Notes: a model not told the origin generated them from the letters alone. Shown: positions 30,234 through 40,381, counted from the first letter of the stretch. The stretch: 64,000 nucleotides of DNA from an uncultured bacterium (GCA_937864225.1 CALMJK010000003.1:248001-312000), one strand, 5' to 3'. A program made the numbers and translations.

Positions 30234-30294
30234 CACCTCAGGCCCCGGGTCGGCGCGCGAGGACCGGGGTTGCTTGCGGCGGCGGAGGTCGCTC

Positions 30295-31446
30295 GTGCGT
30301 CTGGCCTTCCTCTCGATCGGCCGGCACATCCACACGGAGCGCTGGATCCGCTGGTTCGCGGCCCAGGGCCACGAGTGCCATCTGTTGACCGTGCAGCCCG
30401 GGCCCGTGCCGGACGTCACAGTCCACGACATCCGGCGGGGCGGCGGGCCGAAGGCGTGGCGCTACGCCCAGTCGCTCGGCGTGGTGCGCGGTCTGCTGCG
30501 CCGGCTGCAGCCGCAGCTGCTCAACACCCATTTCCTGACCGGCTACGGCTACTGGGGCCATTTCAGCGGCTTCCATCCCAACGTGCTGACGGTCTGGGGC
30601 GATGATGTCTACGTCACGCCCCATGAGACGCCGCTCAAGGGGTGGCTCGCCCGGCGCGCGCTGAGGTCGTGCGACGCGCTCACCGGCGATTCCCTCGACA
30701 TCCTGGCCGCCGCCGGCCGCCTGGGAGCGGATCCGGAGCGCAGCTTCCGCGTGCTGTGGGGGGTGGACTTCGATCGCTTTCGCCCCGGCGACGCCGGCGC
30801 GTGGCGGGCGGCGCAGGGCTGCGCGCCGGAGGATGTCCTGGTGCTTTCTCCGCGCAGCTTCACCCAGGCGTACTACAACATCGACACGGTCATCGCCGCG
30901 GCGGCACAAGTGGCGCGGGCGGAGCCGCGGGCTCGCTTCCTGTTCGCGGGGTACGAGGGGGATCCCGCGCCGTTCCGGGCGAGGGCGCAGGCGGCGGGCC
31001 TGGGGGACGCCGCCCGTTTTCTCGGGCGCCTCACGCACGAGGAGTTCGCGACGGCGCTGCGGGCGAGCGACATCTTCGTGTCCGTGCCGTCGGTGGACGC
31101 GACGGCCGTGAGCCTGCTCGAGGCGATGTCATGCAGCTGCGCCGTCGTCGTGTCCCGCCTCTCTTCCTCCTTGGAGTGGATCGTGGACGACGAGAGCGGG
31201 TGCGTCGTGCCGGCGCGGGACGCGTCGGCGCTGGCGGCCGTCTTGCTGCGCCTCTGCCGCGACCCGCACTTGCGCCGCCGGTTGGGGGCCGCCGCGCTGG
31301 CGCGGGCCCGCCGGGACGCCGGCTTCGCGCCCAACATGCAACGCGTCGATCGGATCTTCGCGACGCTGACGAGCGGCACGCCGGACTGGCCGCGCGAGGT
31401 CTCCCTGCGCGCGCTCGGCGCGCCGGCGGGGGGAACGGGCTCGTGA
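30295..31446 (+). CDS. Glycosyltransferase family 4
   Basis: ERWIRWFAAQGHECHLLTV, TVWGDDVYV, RFLGRLTHEEFATALRASDIFVSVPSVDATAVSLLEAMSC. Confidence 0.9.
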   Translation: MRLAFLSIGRHIHTERWIRWFAAQGHECHLLTVQPGPVPDVTVHDIRRGGGPKAWRYAQSLGVVRGLLRRLQPQLLNTHFLTGYGYWGHFSGFHPNVLTVWGDDVYVTPHETPLKGWLARRALRSCDALTGDSLDILAAAGRLGADPERSFRVLWGVDFDRFRPGDAGAWRAAQGCAPEDVLVLSPRSFTQAYYNIDTVIAAAAQVARAEPRARFLFAGYEGDPAPFRARAQAAGLGDAARFLGRLTHEEFATALRASDIFVSVPSVDATAVSLLEAMSCSCAVVVSRLSSSLEWIVDDESGCVVPARDASALAAVLLRLCRDPHLRRRLGAAALARARRDAGFAPNMQRVDRIFATLTSGTPDWPREVSLRALGAPAGGTGS

Positions 31447-32402
31447 TCCTCTCCGTGGTCATCCCCACGCGTGACAAGCACGCCCTGCTGGCGCGCACGC
31501 TCGACGCCCTCGGCAAGCAGGAGGGAGTGGGCGAGCCTTGGGAAGTCGTGGTCGTGAACGACGGGTCGAGCGATGGGACGGCGCGGCTGCTGGCCGAGTT
31601 GGCGGGCGAGCCCGGATCGCGCCTGAAGGTCGTGGACGACGGCCGGGCCACCGGGCGCGCCGGCGCGCGGCAGCGGGGCTGGCGGGCGGCCGCCGGGCGC
31701 TGGGTGCTCTTCCTGGACGACGACATCCTGGCGCCTGCGGGCCTGCTGGCGGCGCATCTGCGGATCCTGCGCGAGAACCCGCGCTGCGGCACGATCGGGC
31801 GCGTCGTGACCGAGCCCGCCCTGGTCGACGCGCCCCATTTCCACTACCTGGACAGCCGCGGCGTGGCCAAGGTCAAGCGCGGCTTCGTGCCGGCCCGCTA
31901 TTTCGTGACGCAGAACGCCGCCGTGCCGCGCGAGGCTCTCGAGGCCGTGGGCGGGTTCGACACGCGCTTCCTGGGCTGGGGGCTGGAGGACATGGAGCTC
32001 GGCTTTCGGCTGGAGGATCTGGCCGGCCTGCGTTTTCTGGCCGTCACCGAGCCGTTGCCGCGGCACGCGCATCATCACACGCTCGCCCAGCTCCTGGCCA
32101 AGAAGCGCGAGTGCGGCGCCGGGTCGCTGCCGCTGCTGGCGGATCGCCATCCCGGGCGCGTGCGCGAGATGCGCCTGCACTGGGTGATCGACGCGCCGGC
32201 CGGGGCGCGGCCGCCATGGTCCGTACGCTTGGCGCGCCGGGCGGCGCAAGGCTGGCCGGCCGCTTGCCTGGAAGCGCTGCTGGCGCGCTGGCCGGCGGCG
32301 CGCGGCGGGCCGCTGTGCCCGGGACTGTACGCGCGCGGGATGGACATCCTGATGCTCTGCGCTTACCGTCAGGGCTTGGCGCGAGGACTCACCCTGTCAT
32401 GA
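31443..32402 (+). CDS. Glycosyltransferase family 2
   Basis: LSVVIPTRDKHALLARTLDAL, VVVNDGSSDGT, WVLFLDDDILAP, GGFDTRFLGWGLEDMELGFRL. Confidence 0.92.
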   Translation: MILSVVIPTRDKHALLARTLDALGKQEGVGEPWEVVVVNDGSSDGTARLLAELAGEPGSRLKVVDDGRATGRAGARQRGWRAAAGRWVLFLDDDILAPAGLLAAHLRILRENPRCGTIGRVVTEPALVDAPHFHYLDSRGVAKVKRGFVPARYFVTQNAAVPREALEAVGGFDTRFLGWGLEDMELGFRLEDLAGLRFLAVTEPLPRHAHHHTLAQLLAKKRECGAGSLPLLADRHPGRVREMRLHWVIDAPAGARPPWSVRLARRAAQGWPAACLEALLARWPAARGGPLCPGLYARGMDILMLCAYRQGLARGLTLS

Positions 32403-32605
32403 CGATATGGCGCACAAAGACGCCTTAATGGCAGCTAGCCGCGCGTCCGGGCGCAGCGGTTTTCTGGACGCCTAGTTAAGATTATATTTAACAATATGTT
32501 ACGGCGTGACCGAACGGGAACTTCCGGCATGCAATTTGATGTTCCCGCGCGAGGATTGGCTGGAGTGTCACCCTGAAAGTCCGCATAAGGACGAGGTGCA
32601 AAGGC

Positions 32606-34525
32606 ATGGCAAAGATCATCGGCATCGACCTGGGCACGACCAACAGCGTCGTGGCCGTGATGGAGGGCGCAGAGCCCAAGGTCATCCCCAACAAGGAAGG
32701 CAATCGGACCACGCCCTCGGTGGTCGCCTGGAACAAGGCCGGGGAACGCCTGGTGGGCTTGTTGGCCAAGCGCCAGGCCGTCACCAATCCCGCCAACACG
32801 GTCTATTCGATCAAACGTTTCATGGGACGCAAGTTCGGCGAGGTCCAGACCGAGACGACCGAGGTGCCGTATGAAGTGGTCGCCGGACCCAACGGCGACG
32901 CGCGGGTCAAGACGACGCAGGGCGAGTTCTCGCCCCCGGAAGTGTCGGCGGTCGTGCTCCAGGCCATGAAGCAGACGGCCGAGGCCTATCTGGGCGAGCC
33001 GGTCACGGCGGCCGTGATCACCGTGCCCGCGTACTTCAACGACAGCCAGCGGCAAGCCACGAAGGACGCGGGACGCATCGCGGGGCTGGATGTCAAGCGG
33101 ATCATCAACGAGCCGACCGCGGCGGCGCTGGCGTACGGGTTGGACAAGAAGAAGGACGAGACCGTCGCGATCTTCGATCTCGGCGGCGGCACGTTCGACA
33201 TCTCCATTCTGGAGATCGGCGAGGACGTGTTCTCGGTCCTGGCCACCAACGGCGACACGCATCTGGGCGGCGATGACTTCGATCAGCGCGTCATCGATCA
33301 CCTCGTGGACACGTTCCTGAAGCAGGAGGGGATCGACCTGAGCAAGGACGCCATGGCGCTGCAGCGCCTGAAGGAGGCGGCCGAGCGCGCGAAATGCGAG
33401 CTGAGTTCCAGCACGCAGACGGAGATCAATCTGCCGTTCATCACGGCCGACGCGGCGGGTCCCAAGCATCTGGCCCTCACGCTGACGCGGGCCAAGTTCG
33501 AGAGCCTGGTGGAGAATCTGGTCGAGCGCACGGTCGCGCCGTGCCGCAACTGTCTGAAAGACGCGGGATTGTCGCCGGCGGACATCGACGAGGTGATCCT
33601 GGTCGGCGGTTCCACGCGCATGCCGGCCGTGACGGCCAAGGTCCAGGAGATCTTCGGCAAGGAGCCCAACCGCTCCGTGAATCCGGATGAAGTCGTGGCC
33701 ATGGGCGCCGCCATCCAGGGCAGTGTGCTGGCTGGCGATGACCTGGGCATCGTGCTTCTCGACGTCACGCCGCTGAGCCTGGGCATCGAGACGCTCGGCG
33801 GCGTGATGACGCGGCTGATCGAGCGCAATACCACCATCCCCACCCGCAAGAGCCAGGTCTTTTCCACGGCGGCGGACAACCAGCCGACGGTGGAGATCCA
33901 CGTGCTGCAGGGGGAGCGGGAGATGGCGGTCGACAACAAGACGATCGGGCGCTTCCAACTCACCGGCATCCCGGCAGCCCCCCGGGGCATCCCGCAGATC
34001 GAGGTGACCTTCGACATCGACGCCAACGGCATCTTGTCGGTGTCGGCGGTCGACAAGGCCACGGGCAAGGAGCAGTCCATCCGCATCCAAGCTTCCAGCG
34101 GGCTGAACGAGCAGGAGATCAAGCGCATGGTGCAGGACGCGCAGGCGCACGCGGGGGAGGATCGCCAGCGGCGCGAACTGATCGACGCGCGCAACGAGGC
34201 GGACGCGCGCGCGCACAGCGTCCGCAAGAGTCTCGAGAGCCTGCGGGCGGACGCCGAGCCCGCCGCGCTCCAGGACGTGGAGACGAAATTGAAGGCGCTG
34301 GAGGAAGTGGCCAAGGGCAGCGACGCGGCGATGATCCGGGCCGCCACCGAGGCGCTCATGAACGCCATGCAGGTGGTGGCCAGCAAGGCCTACGAGAGGG
34401 CGGCGGCGGCCGGGCAGGGCCCCAGTGCGGGGCCCAAAGACCAGGACGCCGGCCCGGACGCGGCCGGCGCCGGGGGCAACAACCAGGGCTCGACGGATGC
34501 CGATTACGAGGTCGTCGACGATTAA
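32606..34525 (+). CDS. dnaK: Molecular chaperone DnaK (Hsp70)
   Basis: [59 protein letters not shown]. Confidence 0.98.
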   Translation: MAKIIGIDLGTTNSVVAVMEGAEPKVIPNKEGNRTTPSVVAWNKAGERLVGLLAKRQAVTNPANTVYSIKRFMGRKFGEVQTETTEVPYEVVAGPNGDARVKTTQGEFSPPEVSAVVLQAMKQTAEAYLGEPVTAAVITVPAYFNDSQRQATKDAGRIAGLDVKRIINEPTAAALAYGLDKKKDETVAIFDLGGGTFDISILEIGEDVFSVLATNGDTHLGGDDFDQRVIDHLVDTFLKQEGIDLSKDAMALQRLKEAAERAKCELSSSTQTEINLPFITADAAGPKHLALTLTRAKFESLVENLVERTVAPCRNCLKDAGLSPADIDEVILVGGSTRMPAVTAKVQEIFGKEPNRSVNPDEVVAMGAAIQGSVLAGDDLGIVLLDVTPLSLGIETLGGVMTRLIERNTTIPTRKSQVFSTAADNQPTVEIHVLQGEREMAVDNKTIGRFQLTGIPAAPRGIPQIEVTFDIDANGILSVSAVDKATGKEQSIRIQASSGLNEQEIKRMVQDAQAHAGEDRQRRELIDARNEADARAHSVRKSLESLRADAEPAALQDVETKLKALEEVAKGSDAAMIRAATEALMNAMQVVASKAYERAAAAGQGPSAGPKDQDAGPDAAGAGGNNQGSTDADYEVVDD

Positions 34526-34567
34526 GTATTTGAAAAATATATAGCTAAGAGAATTTTGCAGCAGGGC

Positions 34568-34600
34568 GGGGAGGCGGTTGGGGCCGCCTCCCCGGTTTTC
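34568..34600 (+). terminator. Intrinsic terminator after dnaK
   Basis: Perfect GGGGAGGCGG-TTGGGG-CCGCCTCCCC followed by GGTTTTC. Confidence 0.75.
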
Positions 34601-34624
34601 AGATAAAAAAGACAAAAAAAGTCT

Positions 34625-34653
34625 TTGACACGGTCCCGGGCTGCCGATACAAT
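34625..34653 (+). promoter_or_regulatory. Near-consensus promoter TTGACA-N17-TACAAT upstream of sigA
   Basis: TTGACA 34625-34630; TACAAT 34648-34653; spacer 17. Confidence 0.75.
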
Positions 34654-34689
34654 CGCAATCAATTTCAAAAAAGATCGTCCGGCGAGCGA

Positions 34690-34737
34690 GACCGTGAAAT
34701 TCGTGGAACCGGATTCCAATTCTCTCGTATCACGGTC
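34690..34737 (+). ncRNA. Nested stem-loop in sigA 5' leader (candidate cis-regulatory element)
   Basis: GACCGTGA(34690-34697)/TCACGGTC(34730-34737) enclosing TGGAA-CCGGA-TTCCA(34704-34718). Confidence 0.45.
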
Positions 34738-34811
34738 AGTGCGCCGGAAGCAGCCGGCAGATGTTTGGAGGCCCCGGGCGCTGAGCGCGGGGGCGCAAGG
34801 AGGAGAGGGAC

Positions 34812-35666
34812 GTGTACGAGGTGGAACTGGGCAGCGACCGACGAGAAAATCCGAGCCTGCAGCATTATCTGCAGACGATCGGCAAATACAAGCTGTTGAC
34901 CAAGGAAGAGGAGTTCGAGCTGGCGCGGCGCGTGAGGGCGGGCGACAAGGAAGCGCTCGACAGACTGGTGAACGCCAACCTGCGCTTCGTCGTGAGCGTG
35001 GCCAAGAAATTCCTCAACCACGGTCTGAGCTACATGGATCTCATCGCGGAAGGGAACATCGGACTGATCACCGCCGCCAAACGATTCGACGAGCGTCGCG
35101 ATTTCCGCTTCATCAGCTACGCGGTGTGGTGGATTCGCCAGGCGATCCAGAAGGCCATCGCCGAGCAGACCAACACGGTGCGGTTGCCGATCAACCGGAC
35201 TCAGCAGGCGCAGAAGATGAAGCGAATCGCGCAAAATCTCGAGCAGAAGCACGGACGCAAGGTCCACGAGGAGGAGATCGCCGAGGAGCTGGAGATCTCC
35301 CCCAAGAAGATGCACCAGATCAGGGCCGCGAGCCGTCCGCTCGTGAGCCTCGACGAGGCCCTGTACGACGACGAGATGTCCTTGGCGGATTCGCTCATCG
35401 ATGACGAGGTGCCGAATCCGGAGGAGGGGTTCATCTCGGGCGAGTTGCATGCCGACGTGAGCGCGGCGCTGGGGTTGCTCAGCCGCCGCGAGCGCAACAT
35501 CGTTGTTCGCTATTATGGCCTGGCCGACGAAGAGCCGGCTTCGCTGGAGACCATCGGCCAGGACATCAACCTGTCGCGGGAGCGCGTGCGTCAGATACGC
35601 AACCACGCGCTTTCCAGGATCCGGCGGGCCGTCTCGGGCGAGAAATTGGCTGACTATCTCTCCTGA
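34812..35666 (+). CDS. rpoD: Primary sigma-70 factor RpoD/SigA (compact, no region 1.1)
   Basis: LQHYLQTIGKYKLLTKEEE, FISYAVWWIRQAIQKAIAEQTNTVRLP, SRERVRQIRNHALSRIRR. GTG start. Confidence 0.94.
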   Translation: MYEVELGSDRRENPSLQHYLQTIGKYKLLTKEEEFELARRVRAGDKEALDRLVNANLRFVVSVAKKFLNHGLSYMDLIAEGNIGLITAAKRFDERRDFRFISYAVWWIRQAIQKAIAEQTNTVRLPINRTQQAQKMKRIAQNLEQKHGRKVHEEEIAEELEISPKKMHQIRAASRPLVSLDEALYDDEMSLADSLIDDEVPNPEEGFISGELHADVSAALGLLSRRERNIVVRYYGLADEEPASLETIGQDINLSRERVRQIRNHALSRIRRAVSGEKLADYLS

Positions 35667-35731
35667 AGGCCGGCGTTGCAGCGCCGGGCCGGGGCGAGAT
35701 GGGCGGCAGCGCGCGCCGTCCGCAGAAGGGG

Positions 35732-35760
35732 TTGACACACCCGGCGGGCGGCGCTTAGCT
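35732..35760 (+). promoter_or_regulatory. tRNA-Val promoter TTGACA-N17-TTAGCT
   Basis: TTGACA 35732-35737; TTAGCT 35755-35760. Confidence 0.6.
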
Positions 35761-35777
35761 TGACGGTCGACGACGAC

Positions 35778-35855
35778 GGGCGATTAGCTCAGCTTGGTTA
35801 GAGCGCCTGCTCGACACGCAGGAGGTCACTGGTTCGAGTCCAGTATCGCCCACCA
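35778..35855 (+). tRNA. tRNA-Val(GAC), CCA encoded
   Basis: GGGCGAT/ATCGCCC acceptor; CCTGC-TCGACAC-GCAGG anticodon arm; GGTTCGAGTCC; ACCA. Confidence 0.93.
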
Positions 35856-35965
35856 TCAGACCGACGCAGGAGCGAGGTGGCGCCCCGGGCATCACCTCGT
35901 CCTTGTTTAGCGCGCCGACCCGCGACCAACGCGCGGCGGGCGGCGGGAGAGGTTGAAGGGGATCC

Positions 35966-37876
35966 ATGCTGCTGACGCTTCCGGACGGCAAGACGTTGGA
36001 AGTGGCCCCGGGCGCGACGTTCCGGGAGGCGATCGCCACGCTGGGCGAGGGGCTGGCCCGCGATGCCTTGGCGGTGACGCTCGACGACCGCCACCACGCG
36101 CTGAACGAGCAGGTGCCCCGGGCGGGGCGCCTCAAGGTGATCACGCGCACTTCGGCCGAGGGCCTCGACGCTTTGCGCCACTCGTCCGCCCACTTGCTGG
36201 CGTGGGCCGTGCAAGACCTCTTCCCGGGCGTCAAATTCGCCTTCGGCCCCGCCATCGAAGGCGGTTTTTACTACGATTTTGAGCGGGCCTCGCCGTTCAG
36301 CGACGAGGACCTGGCCGCGATCGAAGCCAAGATGCGAGAGTTGGCCGCGACGAAGGCGCCGATCCTGCGCCGCGAGGTCGATCCGGCGCAGGCCCGGTCG
36401 CTGTTCGCCGATCAGCCGTACAAACTCGAGCAGATCGCCTCCCTCGCCGGCGAGTCGCTGACCGTGTACGAGATGGGCGGCTTTCGCGACCTGTGCGAGG
36501 GGCCGCACGTGCCGGGCACTTCCGAGCTGAAGGCTTTCCGGTTGCTCCACGTCGCGGGCGCCTACTGGCGGGGCGACAGCAGCCGCCCGATGCTGCAACG
36601 CATCTACGGGACGGCCTTCTTCAAGAAGAGCGAGCTCGACGCGCACCTCGCCATGCTCGAGGAGGCCAAGAAACGCGACCATCGCCGGCTCGGGCGGGAG
36701 TTGGACCTGTTCGGGATCATGGACGAGGCGGGTCCGGGCCTGACCTTCTGGTTCCCCCGCGGGGACATCCTGCGTGAACAGGTCGTCGAGTACTGGAAGC
36801 ACGTGCATCGGGAGCGCGGCTACGTGACGGTCACCACCCCGCACATTTCGCAGGCGGACCTGTGGGAGACGTCGGGACACATGCAGTTCTACCGCGACAA
36901 CATGTACGTGTTCGAGCAGGATGGCCGTCCGCACGTCATCAAGCCCATGAACTGTCCCGGGCACATCCTGATCTACAAGAGACAGGTCCGCAGCTACCGG
37001 CATCTGCCGATCCGCTACGCGGAATTGGGCACCGTCTACCGGGCCGAACTGAAGGGGACGCTGCACGGCCTGCTGCGGGTACGCGGGTTCACGCAGGACG
37101 ACGCGCACATCTTCTGCACGCCCGAGCAGCTCGAGGACGAAGTGAGCGGAGTGCTCGACCTGACGCGGGAGATTCTCGGCACGTTCGGCTTTCACGATTA
37201 CAAGGTCGAGCTGTCCGTGCGCGATCCGGAGCGTCGCGACAAGTACGCGGGCGAGGACGAAGAGTGGGAGGCGGCGGAGGGGTCGCTGGTCAAGGCGCTC
37301 GACAAGCATGGCCTCGACTACAGCCGCGAGGAGGGGGAGGCGGTCTTCTACGGCCCGAAGATCGACATCAAATTGATCGACGCCATCGGCAGGCGCTGGC
37401 AGGCGACCACGGTCCAGTTCGATTTCAACCTGCCGCGTCGGTTCGGGGTGACGTACGTGGACGCGCAGGGGCAGGAGCGGTTCGCGTACATGGTTCACCG
37501 GGCGATCTTCGGCTCGCTGGAGCGCTTCATCGGCGTGCTCACGGAGCACCACGCCGGCGATTTCCCGCTCTGGTTGTCTCCGGAGCAAGTGCGCGTGCTG
37601 AGCGTGAGCCGGGATCAGGCGAATTACGCTGCGGCGGTGGCGGCCCGGTTGCGGGCCTGCGGCCTGCGCGCGGACGCCGACCTGCGGGACGAAAAGATCG
37701 GCTTCAAGATCCGCGAGGCGGAACTGCTCAAGGTGCCCTACATGCTGGTGGTTGGCCGCAAGGAGGAAGAGGCGGACACGGTGGCGGTTCGCGCCAGGCG
37801 CGGCGGCGACCTCGGCGGGCGTGTCGTGGCTGATCTCTGCCGGGAACTCCTTGACGAAATCGCGGCCAGGAAGTAG
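35966..37876 (+). CDS. thrS: Threonyl-tRNA synthetase
   Basis: TGS domain LTLPDGKTLEV, RHSSAHLLAWAV, MNCPGHILIYK, GTLHGLLRVRGFTQDDAHIFC. Confidence 0.97.
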   Translation: MLLTLPDGKTLEVAPGATFREAIATLGEGLARDALAVTLDDRHHALNEQVPRAGRLKVITRTSAEGLDALRHSSAHLLAWAVQDLFPGVKFAFGPAIEGGFYYDFERASPFSDEDLAAIEAKMRELAATKAPILRREVDPAQARSLFADQPYKLEQIASLAGESLTVYEMGGFRDLCEGPHVPGTSELKAFRLLHVAGAYWRGDSSRPMLQRIYGTAFFKKSELDAHLAMLEEAKKRDHRRLGRELDLFGIMDEAGPGLTFWFPRGDILREQVVEYWKHVHRERGYVTVTTPHISQADLWETSGHMQFYRDNMYVFEQDGRPHVIKPMNCPGHILIYKRQVRSYRHLPIRYAELGTVYRAELKGTLHGLLRVRGFTQDDAHIFCTPEQLEDEVSGVLDLTREILGTFGFHDYKVELSVRDPERRDKYAGEDEEWEAAEGSLVKALDKHGLDYSREEGEAVFYGPKIDIKLIDAIGRRWQATTVQFDFNLPRRFGVTYVDAQGQERFAYMVHRAIFGSLERFIGVLTEHHAGDFPLWLSPEQVRVLSVSRDQANYAAAVAARLRACGLRADADLRDEKIGFKIREAELLKVPYMLVVGRKEEEADTVAVRARRGGDLGGRVVADLCRELLDEIAARK

Positions 37877-37995
37877 CTTTAGGCTCGTCTATCAGCCGCC
37901 GGGCGGCGTGCGCCCGGAAATTCGCGAGGCAAGAAGGGGCCCGCGCGCCTCTCACCGTTGCCGGCCCTGCGTGGGGCGGAACGGTTAGGAACTCG

Positions 37996-38020
37996 GAGCG
38001 GGCCGTTGTGTCCGCTCTTT
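37996..38020 (+). terminator. Terminator-like hairpin in thrS-infC intergenic leader (terminator or attenuator)
   Basis: GAGCGG-N10-CCGCTC followed by TTTCTCG. Confidence 0.45.
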
Positions 38021-38065
38021 CTCGTTTTCGCCCGGTCAAGCCCGGCCGTGGCTGTGGGGGGGTGG

Positions 38066-38608
38066 GTGATTATCAAAGTCCAGAACGGCACCAAAACGAT
38101 CCGCGTCAACCGCATGATCAAGATCCCTCGGATCCTCGTGGTTGACGAGAGCGGGGAACAGTTGGGCGTGCTCGACACGACCGCCGCGCTGGCCATCGCG
38201 GAGGAGCGTGGCCTCGATCTGGTGGAGGTTGCGCCGATGGCCCGGCCACCCGTCTGCCGGATCATGGACTACGGCAAGTACAAGTACGAGCAGAGCAAGA
38301 AGGCGCGCAAGGCGCGGCAGCAGTCGCACGTCCAGAAGATCAAGACCATCAAGTTTCGGCCCAAGACCGACGATCACGACTACGATTTCAAGAAGCGCCA
38401 CATCATGACGTTTCTGGAGGAAGGCAACAAGGTTCGCGTGATCATGCAGTTCAGGGGGCGCGAACTCTCGCACGTGGAGCTGGGTCTGCAGTTTCTCGAC
38501 CACCTCGTGCAGGAGGTGGCGGAGCAAGGCTCGCCAGAAACGCAGCCTCAATTGGAGGGGCGCACCGTCACGTTCATCCTCGCGCCGCGCAAGACTGGCA
38601 GCGCCTAA
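38066..38608 (+). CDS. infC: Translation initiation factor IF-3
   Basis: RVNRMIKIPRILVVDESGEQLGV, DLVEVAPMARPPVCRIMDYGKYKYE. Start GTG 38066, ATT 38069 or ATC 38072. Confidence 0.95.
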   Translation: MIIKVQNGTKTIRVNRMIKIPRILVVDESGEQLGVLDTTAALAIAEERGLDLVEVAPMARPPVCRIMDYGKYKYEQSKKARKARQQSHVQKIKTIKFRPKTDDHDYDFKKRHIMTFLEEGNKVRVIMQFRGRELSHVELGLQFLDHLVQEVAEQGSPETQPQLEGRTVTFILAPRKTGSA

Positions 38609-38704
38609 CGGGCGCTGGAGGGTCCGGCCCGGTTCCGCCCCACGACGGGGCGTCGCGCGTGGAAGACTGCCATTTGGCCGGATGAAGTCAGAAAGGCGAC
38701 CGCC

Positions 38705-38905
38705 ATGGCCAAGGTCAAGATGAAGACGAACCGATCCGCCGCCAAGCGTTTCCGGCTGACCGGCAGCGGCAAGGTGAAACGGGGAAAGGCCTACCACGGC
38801 CACCTGTTCACGGGGAAGAGCGCCAAGCGCAAGCGCAACCTGCGCCAGTCGACGCTGGTAGCGCCGGCGGACGAGGGGCGCGTCAAGAAGATGCTCGGCA
38901 GTTGA
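38705..38905 (+). CDS. rpmI: 50S ribosomal protein L35
   Basis: [44 protein letters not shown]. Confidence 0.96.
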   Translation: MAKVKMKTNRSAAKRFRLTGSGKVKRGKAYHGHLFTGKSAKRKRNLRQSTLVAPADEGRVKKMLGS

Positions 38906-38966
38906 ACTGCCTCGACGGCCGGGCCCTGGGGCCGGCCGCGCGAAACGGACCATCGGAGGCAATCTC

Positions 38967-39320
38967 ATGTCGCGGGCCAAGAACAATCCCGCCGCCAAGC
39001 AGCGGCACAAGAGAATCCTCTCCCGGGCGAAGGGCTTCTACGCCGGCAAGCGCACGCAGTATGTCGCGGCCCACGAAGCCACGGACCGGGCCCTCAGCTA
39101 TGCCTATCGCGACCGCAAGGCGCGCAAGCGCGATTTCCGGCGCCTGTGGATCCTGCGGATCAACGCGGCGGCTCGCCTGAACGGCCTCAGCTACAGCCAC
39201 TTCATCAGCGGCTTGAAGCGCGCCAGCATCGACATCGACCGCAAGATCCTGGCGGACATGGCGGTGCGTGATGCGCCCGGTTTCGCGCGCCTGGCGGAGA
39301 TCGCCAAGAACGCCAAGTGA
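38967..39320 (+). CDS. rplT: 50S ribosomal protein L20
   Basis: [43 protein letters not shown]. Confidence 0.97.
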   Translation: MSRAKNNPAAKQRHKRILSRAKGFYAGKRTQYVAAHEATDRALSYAYRDRKARKRDFRRLWILRINAAARLNGLSYSHFISGLKRASIDIDRKILADMAVRDAPGFARLAEIAKNAK

Positions 39321-39349
39321 GCGGTGCGCGGGCCGCGCGGGGAGGGCCC

Positions 39350-40381
39350 ATGAGCGTCATGGACGAGCAGATCGCGCGCCTGCGCGCCGCGGCGGAGGCC
39401 CGGATCGGCGCGGCCGCGGACGGCGCGACGCTGGAGGCCGCGCGCGTGGCGCTCCTCGGCCGGCGCAGCGAGTTGACGCAACTGCTGCGCGGCGTGAAAG
39501 ATCTGCCCGAAGCGGAGCGGCGCGTCGCCGGCGACGCCCTCAATCGGCTCAAGACCGACCTCGCTGCTGGCCTGGCCGAGCGAGAGCGGGGCCTGGCGCT
39601 TGCCGCGCGTCCCGCCGGCGCCGTGGACCTCACCCTGCCCGGCGCGCCGCCCGTGCCCCTCGGGTCGCTCCATCCCCTGCTGGTCGTGCTGGAGGAGATC
39701 TGCGACATCTTTCACAGCATGGGGTTCACGCGCGAGGAAGGGCCGGACGTCGAGCTCGACTACTACAATTTCACGGCGCTGAATTTTCCGGACGACCATC
39801 CGGCCCGCGACAGCCAGGACACGTTTTACGTGAGCGACGCGGTCTGCCTGCGCACGCAGACCTCGCCGGCGCAGGTGCGGGTCATGGAGAGGCGGACGCC
39901 GCCGTTGTCGTGCATCGTGCCCGGGCGCGTGTACCGCAACGAGGCCACCGACGCCTCTCACGCCAGCGAATTCTTCCAGATCGAAGGCTTCAGCGTGGAT
40001 CGAGACGTGAGCCTTGCCGATCTGCGCGCGACCGTCCAGCAGTTCGTGGACGTGTTCTTCGGCGCCGGGCGCAAGATCCGCTTCCGCCCGCACTACTTCC
40101 CCTTCACGGAACCGTCCGTGGAGGTCGACATGGCTTGCGCGAGTTGCGGCGGCAGCGGCTGCGCGGTGTGCGGGCGGACCGGCTGGCTGGAGATCATGGG
40201 CGCCGGCATGATCCACCCGAACGTGTTCGCGGCGGCGGGCTACGCGCCCGATGCGTACACGGGTTACGCCTTCGGCCTCGGCATCGACCGCATCGCCATG
40301 CTGCGCTGGGGCGTCGACGACATCCGGCTGTTCTATGAGAACGATTTGCGCTTCCTGCATCAGTTCCGAGGTGCGTGGTGA
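39350..40381 (+). CDS. pheS: Phenylalanyl-tRNA synthetase alpha subunit
   Basis: HPLLVVLEEICDIFHSMGFT, PGRVYRNEATDASHASEFFQIEGF, GLGIDRIAMLRWGVDDIRLFYENDLRFL. Confidence 0.96.
   Translation: MSVMDEQIARLRAAAEARIGAAADGATLEAARVALLGRRSELTQLLRGVKDLPEAERRVAGDALNRLKTDLAAGLAERERGLALAARPAGAVDLTLPGAPPVPLGSLHPLLVVLEEICDIFHSMGFTREEGPDVELDYYNFTALNFPDDHPARDSQDTFYVSDAVCLRTQTSPAQVRVMERRTPPLSCIVPGRVYRNEATDASHASEFFQIEGFSVDRDVSLADLRATVQQFVDVFFGAGRKIRFRPHYFPFTEPSVEVDMACASCGGSGCAVCGRTGWLEIMGAGMIHPNVFAAAGYAPDAYTGYAFGLGIDRIAMLRWGVDDIRLFYENDLRFLHQFRGAW

Noticed and set aside
32435-34615. 726-aa minus-strand ORF opposite dnaK
   Set aside because: Known type of antisense-dnaK open frame in GC-rich genomes; translation has no recognisable family.
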